Shown: one piece after another, positions 42,314-51,315 of the stretch | Layout of the letters: each line of letters opens with the position of its first letter | Numbering within the stretch: the stretch's first letter is position 1 | Assembly: GCF_002257645.1 (NCBI RefSeq) | Contig: NZ_NQMO01000001.1 | Location: forward strand, 916,065-980,064 | Source: Paenibacillus sp. XY044 | GTDB taxonomy: Bacteria; Bacillota; Bacilli; Paenibacillales; Paenibacillaceae | DNA: 64,000 nucleotides | Direction: 5' to 3' | Position numbers and translations under genes: made by a program | Notes under the pieces: model-generated | The model's input: the letters and a program-made list of their open reading frames with translations, nothing else | Told to the model about the DNA's origin: nothing | Databases searched by the model: none

Positions 42314-42745
42314 ATGGAGAAAAAGAAATACAACATTTCGGTTGAAGCAACGCTGGAAGTCATCGGGGGCAAGTGGAAGTGCGTAATCCTGTGCCATTTG
42401 ACGCACGGCAAGAAACGGACAAGCGATCTGCGGCGGCTGATGCCGTCCATCACCCAGAAAATGCTGACCCAGCAGCTCCGTGAGCTGGAGGAGGACGGAA
42501 TCGTGAACCGCATCATCTATCATCAGGTTCCTCCGAAGGTGGAGTACGAACTTAGCGAATACGGCTTGAGCCTAAAACCGATCCTGGATTCGCTATGCGC
42601 ATGGGGGGAGAATCATATTATTAAAGAGTATGGCGACAAGTTTGCCGTGTTGGAGGATAACATTCTGAACAATAAGGACATCGGCCTCGCGACCGAAATG
42701 GATCAACCTGCGAAGAAAGAGGAAACTTCGTTGTCCAAACCATGA
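42314..42745 (+). CDS. HxlR family winged-helix regulator
   Basis: This 143-residue regulator has the HxlR core: E-A-T-L-E-V-I-G-G-K-W-K near residue 11, F/L-R-R-L-M-P-S-I-T-Q-K-M-L-T-Q-Q-L-R-E-L-E recognition region, and a wing with Y-H-Q-V-P-P-K-V-E-Y. Cys23 and Cys27 lie near the N-terminal helices, a region where several HxlR-type regulators sense quinones or oxidants through cysteine. AGGAGGG precedes ATG 42314. The C-terminal tail after residue 110 is longer than usual and charged. It probably controls the divergent MFS exporter. Confidence 0.88.
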   Translation: MEKKKYNISVEATLEVIGGKWKCVILCHLTHGKKRTSDLRRLMPSITQKMLTQQLRELEEDGIVNRIIYHQVPPKVEYELSEYGLSLKPILDSLCAWGENHIIKEYGDKFAVLEDNILNNKDIGLATEMDQPAKKEETSLSKP

Positions 42746-42788
42746 ATTTTGTCTTTTATTTGAAGGGTAGAATATGGTAATATAAACG

Positions 42789-42802
42789 GGAACAGTTGTT
42801 CC
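42789..42802. promoter_or_regulatory. GGAACA-GT-TGTTCC palindrome (SOS-box-like)
   Basis: The 14-bp perfect palindrome contains GAAC-N4-GTTC, the core of the Bacillus LexA (DinR) box. It lies 67 bases before the AraC-type start codon. It may instead be that regulator's own site. Confidence 0.4.
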
Positions 42803-42868
42803 TGGTTTGGCAGGGGTTGGTTCAGGCCCATCGCTCCTCATCCATCCGGGACTCAAGGGAGGTACAGT

Positions 42869-43666
42869 ATGACGAATAAGTTTCCTGAACTGGATGGAGT
42901 CATTACGTATATTCAGAGCCGGCTGGATGAACCGTTGGAGCTGAACAGACTGGCCAAGTATGCCGGGTACAGCCCATACCATTTTGCCCGGATTTTCAAA
43001 GCGCGGATGGGGCTGCCGCCCCTCTATTACGTATCTTCTCTCCGGCTGCATCGAGCCAAAGAGCTGCTGCTTCACACCAATCTCAGCATTCGCGACATCA
43101 GCCTGGAGATCGGTCAGCAGAGCCTGGGCACGTTTACTTCCCGGTTTACCGAGAAAGTAGGGGTTACGCCTTCCCTCTTCCGCAATTCCAGGGAGATTGC
43201 GGACAGCCGTTTGAGTTCGCTGAAAAAGCTCGTGAGTTGGGATGACCTGCCGTCATTGATGACACCAATGGGAACCGTGGAAGGCTCCGTTTCGTTCGAG
43301 GTGCCGTTTGAAGGGGTCATTCTCATCGGCTTGTTCGCGAAACCCATTCCTGAGGGACTGCCTCCTTACGGTACATTGCTGTCGTCCGCGAGCAGGCGCT
43401 TCCGGTTTACCGGCGTCAAGCCCGGAACTTATTATTTGTTGGCGACTTCCGTTCCGTGGGGAATGAGGGCCGTCGATTTTCTGGTGCCCCAGACGACGCT
43501 CCGCGCCAAACACAAGATTCCGATCGTCGTCGGTCCGGATAAGCCGGTTCCTTTTCAACATGTAAACATGCGAGTCCCCCATCCGGATGATCCGCCCATT
43601 TTGATATCGCTGCCCCTTTTGATGAACAATTTTCTTCATATCAACAGTCAACTCAGCAATCGGTAA
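42869..43666 (+). CDS. AraC family regulator with N-terminal DNA-binding domain
   Basis: This 265-residue protein has the AraC/XylS double helix-turn-helix at the N terminus (residues about 5-105, with H-F-A-R-I-F-K-A and F-T-S-R-F-T-E-K-V-G-V-T-P) followed by a C-terminal ligand-binding-like domain of about 130 residues rich in beta strands. This order matches the MarA/SoxS-plus-effector type (compare BmrR/Rob architecture) rather than sugar regulators. GGGAGG stands 8 bases before ATG 42869. The ligand is unknown, and the promoter carries an SOS-like palindrome. Confidence 0.85.
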   Translation: MTNKFPELDGVITYIQSRLDEPLELNRLAKYAGYSPYHFARIFKARMGLPPLYYVSSLRLHRAKELLLHTNLSIRDISLEIGQQSLGTFTSRFTEKVGVTPSLFRNSREIADSRLSSLKKLVSWDDLPSLMTPMGTVEGSVSFEVPFEGVILIGLFAKPIPEGLPPYGTLLSSASRRFRFTGVKPGTYYLLATSVPWGMRAVDFLVPQTTLRAKHKIPIVVGPDKPVPFQHVNMRVPHPDDPPILISLPLLMNNFLHINSQLSNR

Positions 43667-43895
43667 TAAATCCGTTCCTGATCGCGGTGTTATAGTAGAG
43701 GCAGGTGGGACAGGAAACCATCCTTGTACATATCGACTCATCAATGACGCTACATATCGGACTCCCGAACTTTTTCGGCTGCGGCTTGTTTTCTGGGAAG
43801 GGACAAGCAAGTTCATCGTCCGCGGCCAAGTCACGTGTCAGGGATACCATTCCTGCTTCGAAATGAAACAACTGCACAGGAAAGGAAGAATGACG

Positions 43896-44291
43896 ATGGC
43901 CAAGCACATGACTTACATTTTTTCAGAGGATGCCAGAGCACAGGCTGAATTTTACGTTCAGGCACTCGGAGGGGAAATTGTATCGGTACAGACCCATGGT
44001 GATTTGCCTCACGCGTCAGAAGAGAACAAAGACAAGGTGATGCACTTGAGCCTGATCGCCGCAGGCGTGAATATCTTGATGTCGGACGCAGTATTCGAAC
44101 CGATGCAGCAAGGAACGGCGATTAACCTGGTATTGGAATTTGAACAAGAGTCAGAAGCATATGCTTCATTTGAGAAGCTATCCGAAGGCGGAACGGTTCG
44201 CGATCCGATCAGACCTGCGTTCTGGGGATCCTTATTCGGCCAATTGGAAGATAAGTTTGGCATCCGCTGGATGATAACGACCGGTTCCTAA
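43896..44291 (+). CDS. VOC family protein, PhnB-like
   Basis: This 131-residue glyoxalase-fold protein of the PhnB/YjdN type has M-T-Y-I-F-S-E-D-A-R-A-Q-A-E-F-Y near the start, M-H-L-S-L-I-A-A-G-V-N-I-L-M-S-D in the middle, and F-W-G-S-L-F-G-Q-L-E-D-K-F-G-I-R-W at the end. Despite the name, PhnB-like proteins have no established phosphonate role. ATG 43896 is chosen over 43890 because AAAGGAAG ends 7 bases before it. A hairpin terminator follows at 44354. Confidence 0.82.
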   Translation: MAKHMTYIFSEDARAQAEFYVQALGGEIVSVQTHGDLPHASEENKDKVMHLSLIAAGVNILMSDAVFEPMQQGTAINLVLEFEQESEAYASFEKLSEGGTVRDPIRPAFWGSLFGQLEDKFGIRWMITTGS

Positions 44292-44353
44292 CGGCGTTGC
44301 TTTGAGGCAGCGCAGGGGTGGATTGCCCCTAACAGCAGGATACGTCAGCAGAC

Positions 44354-44390
44354 AGGGACTTCTGGAAGGGATTCAGGGGTCCCTTTTTGG
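44354..44390 (+). terminator. Terminator after the VOC gene
   Basis: AGGGAC (44354-44359) pairs with GTCCCT (44379-44384), followed by TTTT. The loop is long. The rest of 44292-44610 holds only the lacI promoter elements. Confidence 0.5.
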
Positions 44391-44473
44391 TCTAGTGATT
44401 TACCTGAGTTCAACGACATAATAACCTATAGTCCGGCGGAATATAGGAAGGGGAAGAGAAGGTTAGAATTTTT

Positions 44474-44497
44474 AAAATGATTATCGAACATCATTTT
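44474..44497. promoter_or_regulatory. 24-bp dyad, copy 1 (candidate operator of the LacI-type regulator)
   Basis: AAAATGAT-TATCGAAC-ATCATTTT has perfect 8-base arms and a central CG, as is usual for LacI-family operators. A second copy with the same arms lies at 45695-45718 before the binding-protein gene. Confidence 0.65.
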
Positions 44498-44513
44498 TTG
44501 TCCTAATCCATCA

Positions 44514-44551
44514 TGAAAGCGTTGACACACAGGAAGCAGCGGAGTTACAAT
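44514..44551 (+). promoter_or_regulatory. Promoter of the LacI-type gene with overlapping catabolite-response element
   Basis: TTGACA (44522-44527), 18 bases, TACAAT (44546-44551) form a good promoter. TGAAAGCGTTGACA (44514-44527) matches the CcpA site consensus TGWNANCGNTNWCA at every position and covers the -35 box, which predicts repression when preferred sugars are present. Confidence 0.7.
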
Positions 44552-44610
44552 GAATCTGCCTGAAAGATCAAACGTCTTTCATTCTGCAGAATAAGACAAG
44601 AGGTATGCTT

Positions 44611-45666
44611 ATGAAGGATCATAAAAGACTGACGTTAAAAGGAATCGCCCAGCAATTGGGCATCTCGGTTGCCACGCTGGACCGGGTCCTCAACAATCGC
44701 GGCAACGTAAAGCCGGAGACATACCGCAAAGTTATGGAGAAGCTGGAGGAGCTGGAATACACGCCGAACAAATCGGCGAGATTCCTTTCACGAAGTACCG
44801 AAATTTCCTTTGCGATCGTGTTTCCCGAGCATCCGGACTATTTCTGGACCCAGATTGAGCGCGGAATTCGCCTCGCGTATGAGGAGCTGCGTGATTACGG
44901 GCTGCGGATTGAAATATTCAAATCGGAGAGCTACAACACGGAGAAGCAGAGACAGATCGTGCAGGATATCGTGGACAGCGGCGCCTACGACGCGCTGGCT
45001 TTGTCTCCAAACGATTCCCAGCAGATGGAGGACCCTATTGACCAGGCGATCGATAAAGGAATGGCGGTATGCACATTCAACAACGACGCGCCACTCAGCA
45101 AACGTTTGTTTTACGTAGGCTGCGATTATCGGGTCGCCGGCAGACTTGCCGCCGACATGCTGTGCAAGCTGATCGGAAGCGGCGGCCGGGCTGGACTGAT
45201 CACGTCAGACGCCAGCAGCCTGCCGTCGGCGACCACGTTTCAGATGCAGCAGAAAATTACCGGCTTCCGCGAAGTCATCGCCGAGCAGGGGAACATCGAA
45301 ATGGCTCCGCCGCTGAAGCTGAAGCATGAGGAATACGATGATCCGGGCCGCTTTGGCGAATACTTCCGCCAGGTCGACGGGATTTACGTAACGAGCGCGA
45401 AGCTGCATGTCATTGCTCGCCATCTGGATGAAGCGGGCCTTGGCGGCAAAGTGTCCCTGATCGGCCATGACATGACGGAACATATTTATAAGGACCTGGA
45501 TCGCGGCACGGTAACGGCGACGATATGCCAGGACCCGGTAAATCAGGGGTATTTGGCGGTCAAGACGCTGTTTAATTATACGGCCAGCGGCGAGAAGGTG
45601 AATTTGCAGGAAAATATCTCCAAGCTGGAACTGGTTACGAGAGAGAATGCACGGTACTATATCTGA
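44611..45666 (+). CDS. LacI family transcriptional regulator
   Basis: This 351-residue regulator has an N-terminal helix-turn-helix and hinge (L-T-L-K-G-I-A-Q-Q-L-G-I-S-V-A-T-L-D-R-V-L-N-N-R-G-N, in pieces, residues about 8-50) and a sugar-binding domain of the periplasmic-binding type. ATG 44611 follows AGAGGT by 6 bases. It heads the alpha-xylosidase locus. The matching dyads upstream of its own gene and of the binding-protein gene, and the CcpA site at its promoter, suggest both specific and global carbon control. The T-L-D-R recognition start deviates from the common T-V-S-R. Confidence 0.9.
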   Translation: MKDHKRLTLKGIAQQLGISVATLDRVLNNRGNVKPETYRKVMEKLEELEYTPNKSARFLSRSTEISFAIVFPEHPDYFWTQIERGIRLAYEELRDYGLRIEIFKSESYNTEKQRQIVQDIVDSGAYDALALSPNDSQQMEDPIDQAIDKGMAVCTFNNDAPLSKRLFYVGCDYRVAGRLAADMLCKLIGSGGRAGLITSDASSLPSATTFQMQQKITGFREVIAEQGNIEMAPPLKLKHEEYDDPGRFGEYFRQVDGIYVTSAKLHVIARHLDEAGLGGKVSLIGHDMTEHIYKDLDRGTVTATICQDPVNQGYLAVKTLFNYTASGEKVNLQENISKLELVTRENARYYI

Positions 45667-45694
45667 GGATATAGGTGCCGGGCTTCTCATAAAT

Positions 45695-45718
45695 AAAATG
45701 ATTTACGTACATCATTTT
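45695..45718. promoter_or_regulatory. 24-bp dyad, copy 2
   Basis: AAAATGAT-TTACGTAC-ATCATTTT repeats the arms and spacing of the site at 44474 and differs only at four positions of the spacer. It lies 131 bases before the binding-protein start codon. A second small dyad CTATC-AAAC-GATAG follows at 45729-45742. Confidence 0.65.
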
Positions 45719-45849
45719 ATGATATTTACTATCAAACGATAGGGCTCACACCAAAATCAACCGCTGCCGCTGGAAAGGGATCGAACAAATACCCTTTGCT
45801 GAGGACACTGAAGAACCGATCCTAGATTATTTGTAAGGAGGACATGTTT

Positions 45850-47073
45850 ATGCGCGGCAAAATGAAAGCGCTCTTTCTCGCCTTTTCGCTGCTCGCTCTG
45901 GCGCTGACCGCCTGCTCGGCAGGTTCCGGTACCGATTCGGGAAAAGTCACCCTGACCTGGTGGGATACGATGACGACCGACGGCAGCGTGACTGCGATCA
46001 ACAACATCATCAGCGAATATGAAAAGGCCCATCCGAATGTGAGGATCAAACGCACATATGTATCTTCTTCCGACATCAAAAACAAGCTTTTGCTTGGCTC
46101 GATCGGCAACCAGGGGCCGGATATCGTCTGGATCGACAGCGCCGACCATCAGACATTCGCCGCTGCCGGCATTTTGGCCGACATCACTTCCGAGGTCAAA
46201 TCGTGGGGGCAGGCGGATCAATATTATGACGGGCCATGGTCCTCCACGGTGTATGACGGCAAAAATTACGGCGTTCCGGTCGGAAGCAACAACCTGGCGC
46301 TGTTTTATAACAAAGATATGTTTGATGAAGCAGGGATCAAGCCCCCCGCCAATTGGGATGAGCTGAAGGAAGACGCCAAGCTGCTCACCAAGAAAAATGT
46401 GTACGGATTCGCGGTCAGTGCGGTGAAGACGGAAGAAGGGACGTTTCAGTTTTTGCCGTTTCTGCTGCAGGCCGGCTCGGACATTCCTGACTTTGGCAGT
46501 CAAGGCACCCTGGATGCGGTAAGTCTGTATGACTACATGGCCAAGAACAACTATATGTCCAGGGAAGTTATCACGCAGAAGCAATCCGACACCGCGACGC
46601 AGTTCGCCGCAGGCAAAGTGGCGATGATGGTGAACGGAACGTGGCAGATCCCATTCCTGCAGAAGGAAGGCAAAGTCAACTGGGACGTCGTGCCGCTGCC
46701 CGAAGGTAAAACGGGCGCAACCGTGCTCGGAGGCGAAAACTGGGCGATCTCTGCGGCCTCCAAGCACAAAGATGCTGCCTTTGACGTCATCCGCTTCGCC
46801 AACGAGCCGGACCGGCTGAAGAAGCTGCTGCAGACTAACGGCCGCCTGCCGAGCCGCAAAGATTTGCTGCAGGACCCGTTCTGGCAGAAGGATCCGCAGA
46901 TGAAGGTGTTTGCAGATGCGATGGAGGTCGCCAAGGCACGTGCCTACGGCCCGGATTATGCGGGAATTTCCGAAGCGATCCAAACGATGCTTCAGCAGGT
47001 ACTGACCGGGCAGGCTTCTCCCGAGCAGGCCGTTCAAACGGCTGCCGGCAAAATCAAGCCGCTTGCACCCTAA
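45850..47073 (+). CDS. Sugar ABC importer solute-binding lipoprotein
   Basis: This 407-residue lipoprotein has a signal peptide with lipobox L-T-A-C (Cys22) and a family 1 binding domain starting V-T-L-T-W-W-D-T-M-T. ATG 45850 lies 7 bases after AAGGAGGA. ATG 45844 is too close. It captures an oligosaccharide outside the cell. The downstream alpha-xylosidase points to xyloglucan-derived or isoprimeverose-type sugars. Confidence 0.9.
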   Translation: MRGKMKALFLAFSLLALALTACSAGSGTDSGKVTLTWWDTMTTDGSVTAINNIISEYEKAHPNVRIKRTYVSSSDIKNKLLLGSIGNQGPDIVWIDSADHQTFAAAGILADITSEVKSWGQADQYYDGPWSSTVYDGKNYGVPVGSNNLALFYNKDMFDEAGIKPPANWDELKEDAKLLTKKNVYGFAVSAVKTEEGTFQFLPFLLQAGSDIPDFGSQGTLDAVSLYDYMAKNNYMSREVITQKQSDTATQFAAGKVAMMVNGTWQIPFLQKEGKVNWDVVPLPEGKTGATVLGGENWAISAASKHKDAAFDVIRFANEPDRLKKLLQTNGRLPSRKDLLQDPFWQKDPQMKVFADAMEVAKARAYGPDYAGISEAIQTMLQQVLTGQASPEQAVQTAAGKIKPLAP

Positions 47074-47097
47074 TTTTTGAAAAGGAGGAGGAACCAT

Positions 47098-48024
47098 ATG
47101 TCTGACCAATCCTATTCCGCGGCAGCGCCAAGAACGTCCAAGCGCTTAAGAAATACGGCATGGACCCGGTATCTGTTCGTTCTGCCGGTCATCCTGTTCC
47201 TGCTGGTGTTCATTATTTTCCCGATTGTGTATAACCTGATCCTCAGCTTTCAAAATGTAACGGTATACAACTTTAAGGGACATCACGCCTTTGCGGGCCT
47301 GGCGAGCTATATTAAGACGTTCCAAGATCCGGTCTTCTACACGGCTCTTGGAAACTCGGTATTGTTTACCGTTCTCAGCCTTGTGTTTCAATTTTCGATC
47401 GGGTTTGCGCTGGCCCTGTTCTTCAACCGCAGTTTCCCCGGCCGGGGATTGATGCGCTCACTCATGCTGCTCGCCTGGATGCTGCCGGTCGTCATCACCG
47501 CTTCGGTATTCCAATGGATGCTGAACGGCGACTACGGAGTGGTTAACTACATCCTGCAAAGTCTGGGGATCATTCATGAGCCGCACAGCTGGCTTAGCGA
47601 AAACGGCACGGCGCTGCTCTCCACGATCGTCGCCAACATTTGGGTGGGCATTCCGTTCAACATGATCATCCTGCTGTCCGGACTTCAAGGGCTGCCGGAG
47701 CAGCTGTATGAAGCGGCCAAGCTGGACGGTGCGGGAAAAATGCTGCAGTTCCGCCACATCACGCTGCCGCTTATGCGCCCGACGATCCTGATTCTGCTCA
47801 TGCTGGGGATCATCAACACGTTCAAAGTGTTCGACATGATCTTCATTATGACGGCAGGCGGACCGGTAAACTCGTCGAACGTCCTGCCGATTTACGCCTA
47901 CCAGCTGTCCTTCACCAAATTCCAATTCAGCCAGGGAGCATCGGTATCCATGATCATGTTCGCGATTTTGACCGTGCTGGCCGTGATCTATCTCCGTATG
48001 TCCAGTAAGGAGGAGGCTGCATGA
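47098..48024 (+). CDS. Sugar ABC importer permease 1 (MalF-like)
   Basis: This 308-residue permease has six helices and the E-A-A-K-L-D-G-A coupling loop (L-Y-E-A-A-K-L-D-G-A near residue 206). ATG 47098 follows AAGGAGGAGG by 5-6 bases, and an in-frame ATG at 47077 precedes that site. It forms a heterodimeric channel with the next gene product. No ATPase is encoded here, so a shared MsmX-type ATPase is presumed. Confidence 0.92.
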   Translation: MSDQSYSAAAPRTSKRLRNTAWTRYLFVLPVILFLLVFIIFPIVYNLILSFQNVTVYNFKGHHAFAGLASYIKTFQDPVFYTALGNSVLFTVLSLVFQFSIGFALALFFNRSFPGRGLMRSLMLLAWMLPVVITASVFQWMLNGDYGVVNYILQSLGIIHEPHSWLSENGTALLSTIVANIWVGIPFNMIILLSGLQGLPEQLYEAAKLDGAGKMLQFRHITLPLMRPTILILLMLGIINTFKVFDMIFIMTAGGPVNSSNVLPIYAYQLSFTKFQFSQGASVSMIMFAILTVLAVIYLRMSSKEEAA

Positions 48025-48860
48025 TGAACCAGCGAGTACAATGGAAGGGCGCCGGCATGACCGTGATCGGTGCCGTCATCACCTTGTTGTTTTTGTTTCC
48101 CGTCTATTGGATGGTCAAAACGTCGGTAACCCCGATTACGGACCTGTTCTCGTCTCCGCCGCATTTTGGCGTGCTGAACGCAACCTTTACAGCCTATTAC
48201 GACAACTTCATTCACAATACAGACATGCTCCGGTATATCGGGAACAGCTTTATTATCGCCATCGGGACGATGATCATGTCGCTGCTGTTCGCCACACCCG
48301 CGGCGTATGCGCTGGCGAGACTGGATCTGAAAGGCAAGTCGCTGATCATGATTCTGCTGCTTGCGATCCAGATGCTGCCCGGTATTATGATGGCGATGCC
48401 GCTGTTCATCATGTTCTCGAAGGTTCATCTCGTGAACAGCTACTTCGGACTTATCCTGGCGGACATGATCCATGCCCTGCCGTTTGCGGTCCTCGTCCTC
48501 CGGCCGTCGTTTATGGCACTGCCCAAAGGACTGGAGGAAGCGGCGAAGATCGACGGCTGCAACCAGTTTACGGCGTTCACGCGAATCATCCTCCCGCTCG
48601 TCGTGCCCGGCATGATGACGGTCGCGGTGTTCTGCTTCCTTTTCGGCTGGGGCGACTTCATCTTTGGTCTGACCTTAACGACCGAAGACAGCGTTCGCCC
48701 ATTGACGCTCGGACTGTACCGCTTCATCGGACAGTACGGCACGGAGTGGAACAATCTGATGGCGGTCGCCACGCTGGCTGCGCTTCCGATCATTATCATT
48801 TTCATCGGCCTGCAGCGTTACGTCGTTGGCGGCATTACCGCCGGTTCCATGAAAGACTGA
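48024..48860 (+). CDS. Sugar ABC importer permease 2 (MalG-like)
   Basis: This 278-residue permease has the matching E-A-A-K-I-D-G-C-N coupling loop near residue 176. ATG 48021 and ATG 48024 are adjacent, and AGGAGG ends 7 bases before the second. Both overlap the stop codon of permease 1, so translation is coupled. It completes the membrane part of the importer. Confidence 0.92.
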   Translation: MNQRVQWKGAGMTVIGAVITLLFLFPVYWMVKTSVTPITDLFSSPPHFGVLNATFTAYYDNFIHNTDMLRYIGNSFIIAIGTMIMSLLFATPAAYALARLDLKGKSLIMILLLAIQMLPGIMMAMPLFIMFSKVHLVNSYFGLILADMIHALPFAVLVLRPSFMALPKGLEEAAKIDGCNQFTAFTRIILPLVVPGMMTVAVFCFLFGWGDFIFGLTLTTEDSVRPLTLGLYRFIGQYGTEWNNLMAVATLAALPIIIIFIGLQRYVVGGITAGSMKD

Positions 48861-48900
48861 CGAATGATTATAGATAATATGGTTAGGAGAGAGAGCCACT

Positions 48901-51222
48901 ATGAAATTTACAGATGGTTATTGGCATGTGCGGCAGGGGCTGCAGGTATTGTATCCGGTAGAGGTAAGGGATATCGAGACCCGGGAAGATGAAATGACGG
49001 TATATGCATCCACCAAAAAAATCGTCCACAAAGGCGATACGCTGAATACGACGCTGCTCACGGTCCGTTATACGTCCCCGATGGAGAACGTGATTTGCGT
49101 GGAATATATCCATCATGAGGGCATGGACGAAAAAGGCCCGGCCTTTCAAATCTATTCACAACCGGACCTGAAAGTCCAGGTAGAGAAGCGTGACGGAGCC
49201 GTGACCTTTACCAGCGGCAAGCTGACCGCCACCGTCCGCCCGAACGAGGGGTGGAACGTTGCGTATGATTACGATGGACGCCGCCTCACCGGGACAGGCT
49301 ACAAAGGTCCTGCCTACATTAAATCCTCCGAATCGGCGGATGTATATATGAGGGAACAGCTCGACCTCGGGGTCGGCGAATACGTGTACGGGCTTGGGGA
49401 ACGCTTCACGCCTTTTGTGAAAAATGGACAGGTTGTGGATCTTTGGAACGAAGACGGGGGGACCAGCAGCGAGCAGGCGTACAAAAACATCCCCTTCTAT
49501 GTTTCCAGCGAAGGATACGGCGTGTTCGTGGATCATCCGGAGCGCGTCTCTTATGAAGTCGGTTCCGAGAATGTCTCGAAGGTGCAGTTCAGCGTTCCCG
49601 GCGAAAAGCTGAAATATTACATCATCGGCGGTGCCAACCTGAAGGAGGTCCTTCAAAACTATACGGCTTTGACCGGCAAACCGGCGCTTCCGCCTGCCTG
49701 GTCCTTCGGCCTGTGGCTGACGACCTCGTTTACGACCAGCTATGACGAGGATACGGTCAACAGCTTTGTGGACGGCATGATGGAGCGGGACATTCCGCTG
49801 CATGTGTTCCATTTTGACTGCTTCTGGATGAAGGAGTTCCAATGGTGCGATTTCAAGTGGGATGCTGATGTGTTTCCGGACCCGCAGGGGATGCTGCGGC
49901 GGCTGAAAGATAAAGGGCTTCATATCTGCGTATGGATCAATCCATATATTGGCCAGAAGTCGTACCTGTTCAAGGAAGGCAAGGAGAACGGCTATTTGGT
50001 GAAAAATCCGGACGGCAGCGTCTGGCAGTGGGACCGGTGGCAGTCCGGCATGGGACTCGTGGACTTTACGAATCCGGAGGCGGTCCGCTGGTACCAGGGC
50101 AAGCTGAAGGAGCTGCTCGACATGGGCGTCGACAGCTTCAAAACCGACTTTGGTGAGCGGATTCCGACGAACGTCATTTACCACGACGGCTCCGATCCGG
50201 TGAAAATGCACAATTACTACACGTTCCTGTACAACAAAACGGTGTTTGAAGTGCTGGAGGAGACGCGCGGCAAAAATGAAGCGGCGGTGTTCGCCCGTTC
50301 CGCTACGGCCGGCGGCCAGCAGTTCCCGGTTCATTGGGGCGGCGATTGCTCCGCGTCGTACGCATCGATGGCTGAATCGCTTCGCGGCGGCCTGTCCTTG
50401 TCGCTCAGCGGCTTCGGTTTCTGGAGCCACGATATCAGCGGCTTTGAAAATACGGCCACACCGGACCTATATAAGCGTTGGACCGCGTTCGGCATGCTGT
50501 CCACGCACAGCCGGCTGCACGGGAACCAGTCATACCGGGTGCCTTGGCTTTTTGACGAGGAAGCGGTGGATGTACTGCGCTATTTCACCAAGCTGAAATG
50601 CACGCTGATGCCGTACTTGTTCCGTTCCGCCGTGCAAACGGCGGCCTCCGGGGTGCCCGTCATGCGGGCCATGGTGCTGGAATTCCCGGATGATCTGAAC
50701 TGCCATGTGCTGGACCGCCAGTATATGCTCGGGGATTCGCTGCTTGTCGCGCCGGTCATGAACGATCAGGGATTGGCACGCTACTATGTACCAGAGGGCC
50801 GCTGGACCGATTTCGTAACCGGAGAGAGTGTTGAGGGCGGCGGATGGATCAGCCGGCAGGTCGATTACTTCACGGTGCCGCTGCTGGCGCGAGCCGGAAG
50901 CATCATTCCGGTCGGACACAATGAAGAGCGCCCGGATTACGATTACGCGGACGGGGTGACCCTTCACGCCTTTGAACTTGTGGACGGGACGGAATCCACA
51001 TGCGTCGTGAATGGAACGAACGGCGAAGAGGAACTGAAGGTCATGGTAACCCGGGGCGGAGGGAAAATCGCTGTTCAGGCGGAAGGAGCGAAGCCGTGGA
51101 AGCTGCTTCTGCGCGGCATCCGCCAAATCGCCCAGGTAGGCGGCGCCGAAGCCGCCGTTACCGAGCAGGGGATACTTTTGACGCCTCAAGCTGGCGCCGA
51201 GCATATATCGATCCAATTGTAA
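48901..51222 (+). CDS. yicI: Alpha-xylosidase, glycoside hydrolase family 31 (YicI type)
   Basis: This 773-residue intracellular enzyme matches E. coli YicI (772 residues) along its whole length, releasing alpha-linked xylose from isoprimeverose and xyloglucan oligosaccharides. It has the N-terminal beta-sandwich with L-D-L-G-V-G-E-x-V-Y-G-L-G-E-R-F, the barrel with F-H-F-D-C-F-W-M-K, the nucleophile Asp in F-K-T-D-F-G-E-R near residue 417, and the acid/base Asp in H-W-G-G-D-C near residue 483. It is the last gene of the LacI-controlled importer operon, 40 bases after permease 2, and is followed by a strong terminator. Confidence 0.95.
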   Translation: MKFTDGYWHVRQGLQVLYPVEVRDIETREDEMTVYASTKKIVHKGDTLNTTLLTVRYTSPMENVICVEYIHHEGMDEKGPAFQIYSQPDLKVQVEKRDGAVTFTSGKLTATVRPNEGWNVAYDYDGRRLTGTGYKGPAYIKSSESADVYMREQLDLGVGEYVYGLGERFTPFVKNGQVVDLWNEDGGTSSEQAYKNIPFYVSSEGYGVFVDHPERVSYEVGSENVSKVQFSVPGEKLKYYIIGGANLKEVLQNYTALTGKPALPPAWSFGLWLTTSFTTSYDEDTVNSFVDGMMERDIPLHVFHFDCFWMKEFQWCDFKWDADVFPDPQGMLRRLKDKGLHICVWINPYIGQKSYLFKEGKENGYLVKNPDGSVWQWDRWQSGMGLVDFTNPEAVRWYQGKLKELLDMGVDSFKTDFGERIPTNVIYHDGSDPVKMHNYYTFLYNKTVFEVLEETRGKNEAAVFARSATAGGQQFPVHWGGDCSASYASMAESLRGGLSLSLSGFGFWSHDISGFENTATPDLYKRWTAFGMLSTHSRLHGNQSYRVPWLFDEEAVDVLRYFTKLKCTLMPYLFRSAVQTAASGVPVMRAMVLEFPDDLNCHVLDRQYMLGDSLLVAPVMNDQGLARYYVPEGRWTDFVTGESVEGGGWISRQVDYFTVPLLARAGSIIPVGHNEERPDYDYADGVTLHAFELVDGTESTCVVNGTNGEEELKVMVTRGGGKIAVQAEGAKPWKLLLRGIRQIAQVGGAEAAVTEQGILLTPQAGAEHISIQL

Positions 51223-51267
51223 TAACGATAGCCTTGCACACACGAGATCTGTAACTATACTGACGCT

Positions 51268-51315
51268 AAACTCCCGAAAAACCGCCTTTTCGCCGGTTTT
51301 TCGGGAGTTTTTGCG
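51268..51315 (+). terminator. Terminator of the alpha-xylosidase operon
   Basis: A perfect 17-bp stem (51268-51284 with 51294-51310) is followed by TTTT. From here to the promoter at 51547 I see no gene. Confidence 0.85.

Noticed and set aside
45757..47109. A 450-codon frame antisense to the sugar-binding lipoprotein gene
   Set aside because: Shadow of a lipoprotein gene with clear lipobox, and composition typical of antisense frames in moderately GC-rich DNA.
49156..50430. A 424-codon frame antisense to the alpha-xylosidase gene
   Set aside because: The plus strand matches YicI along its whole length.
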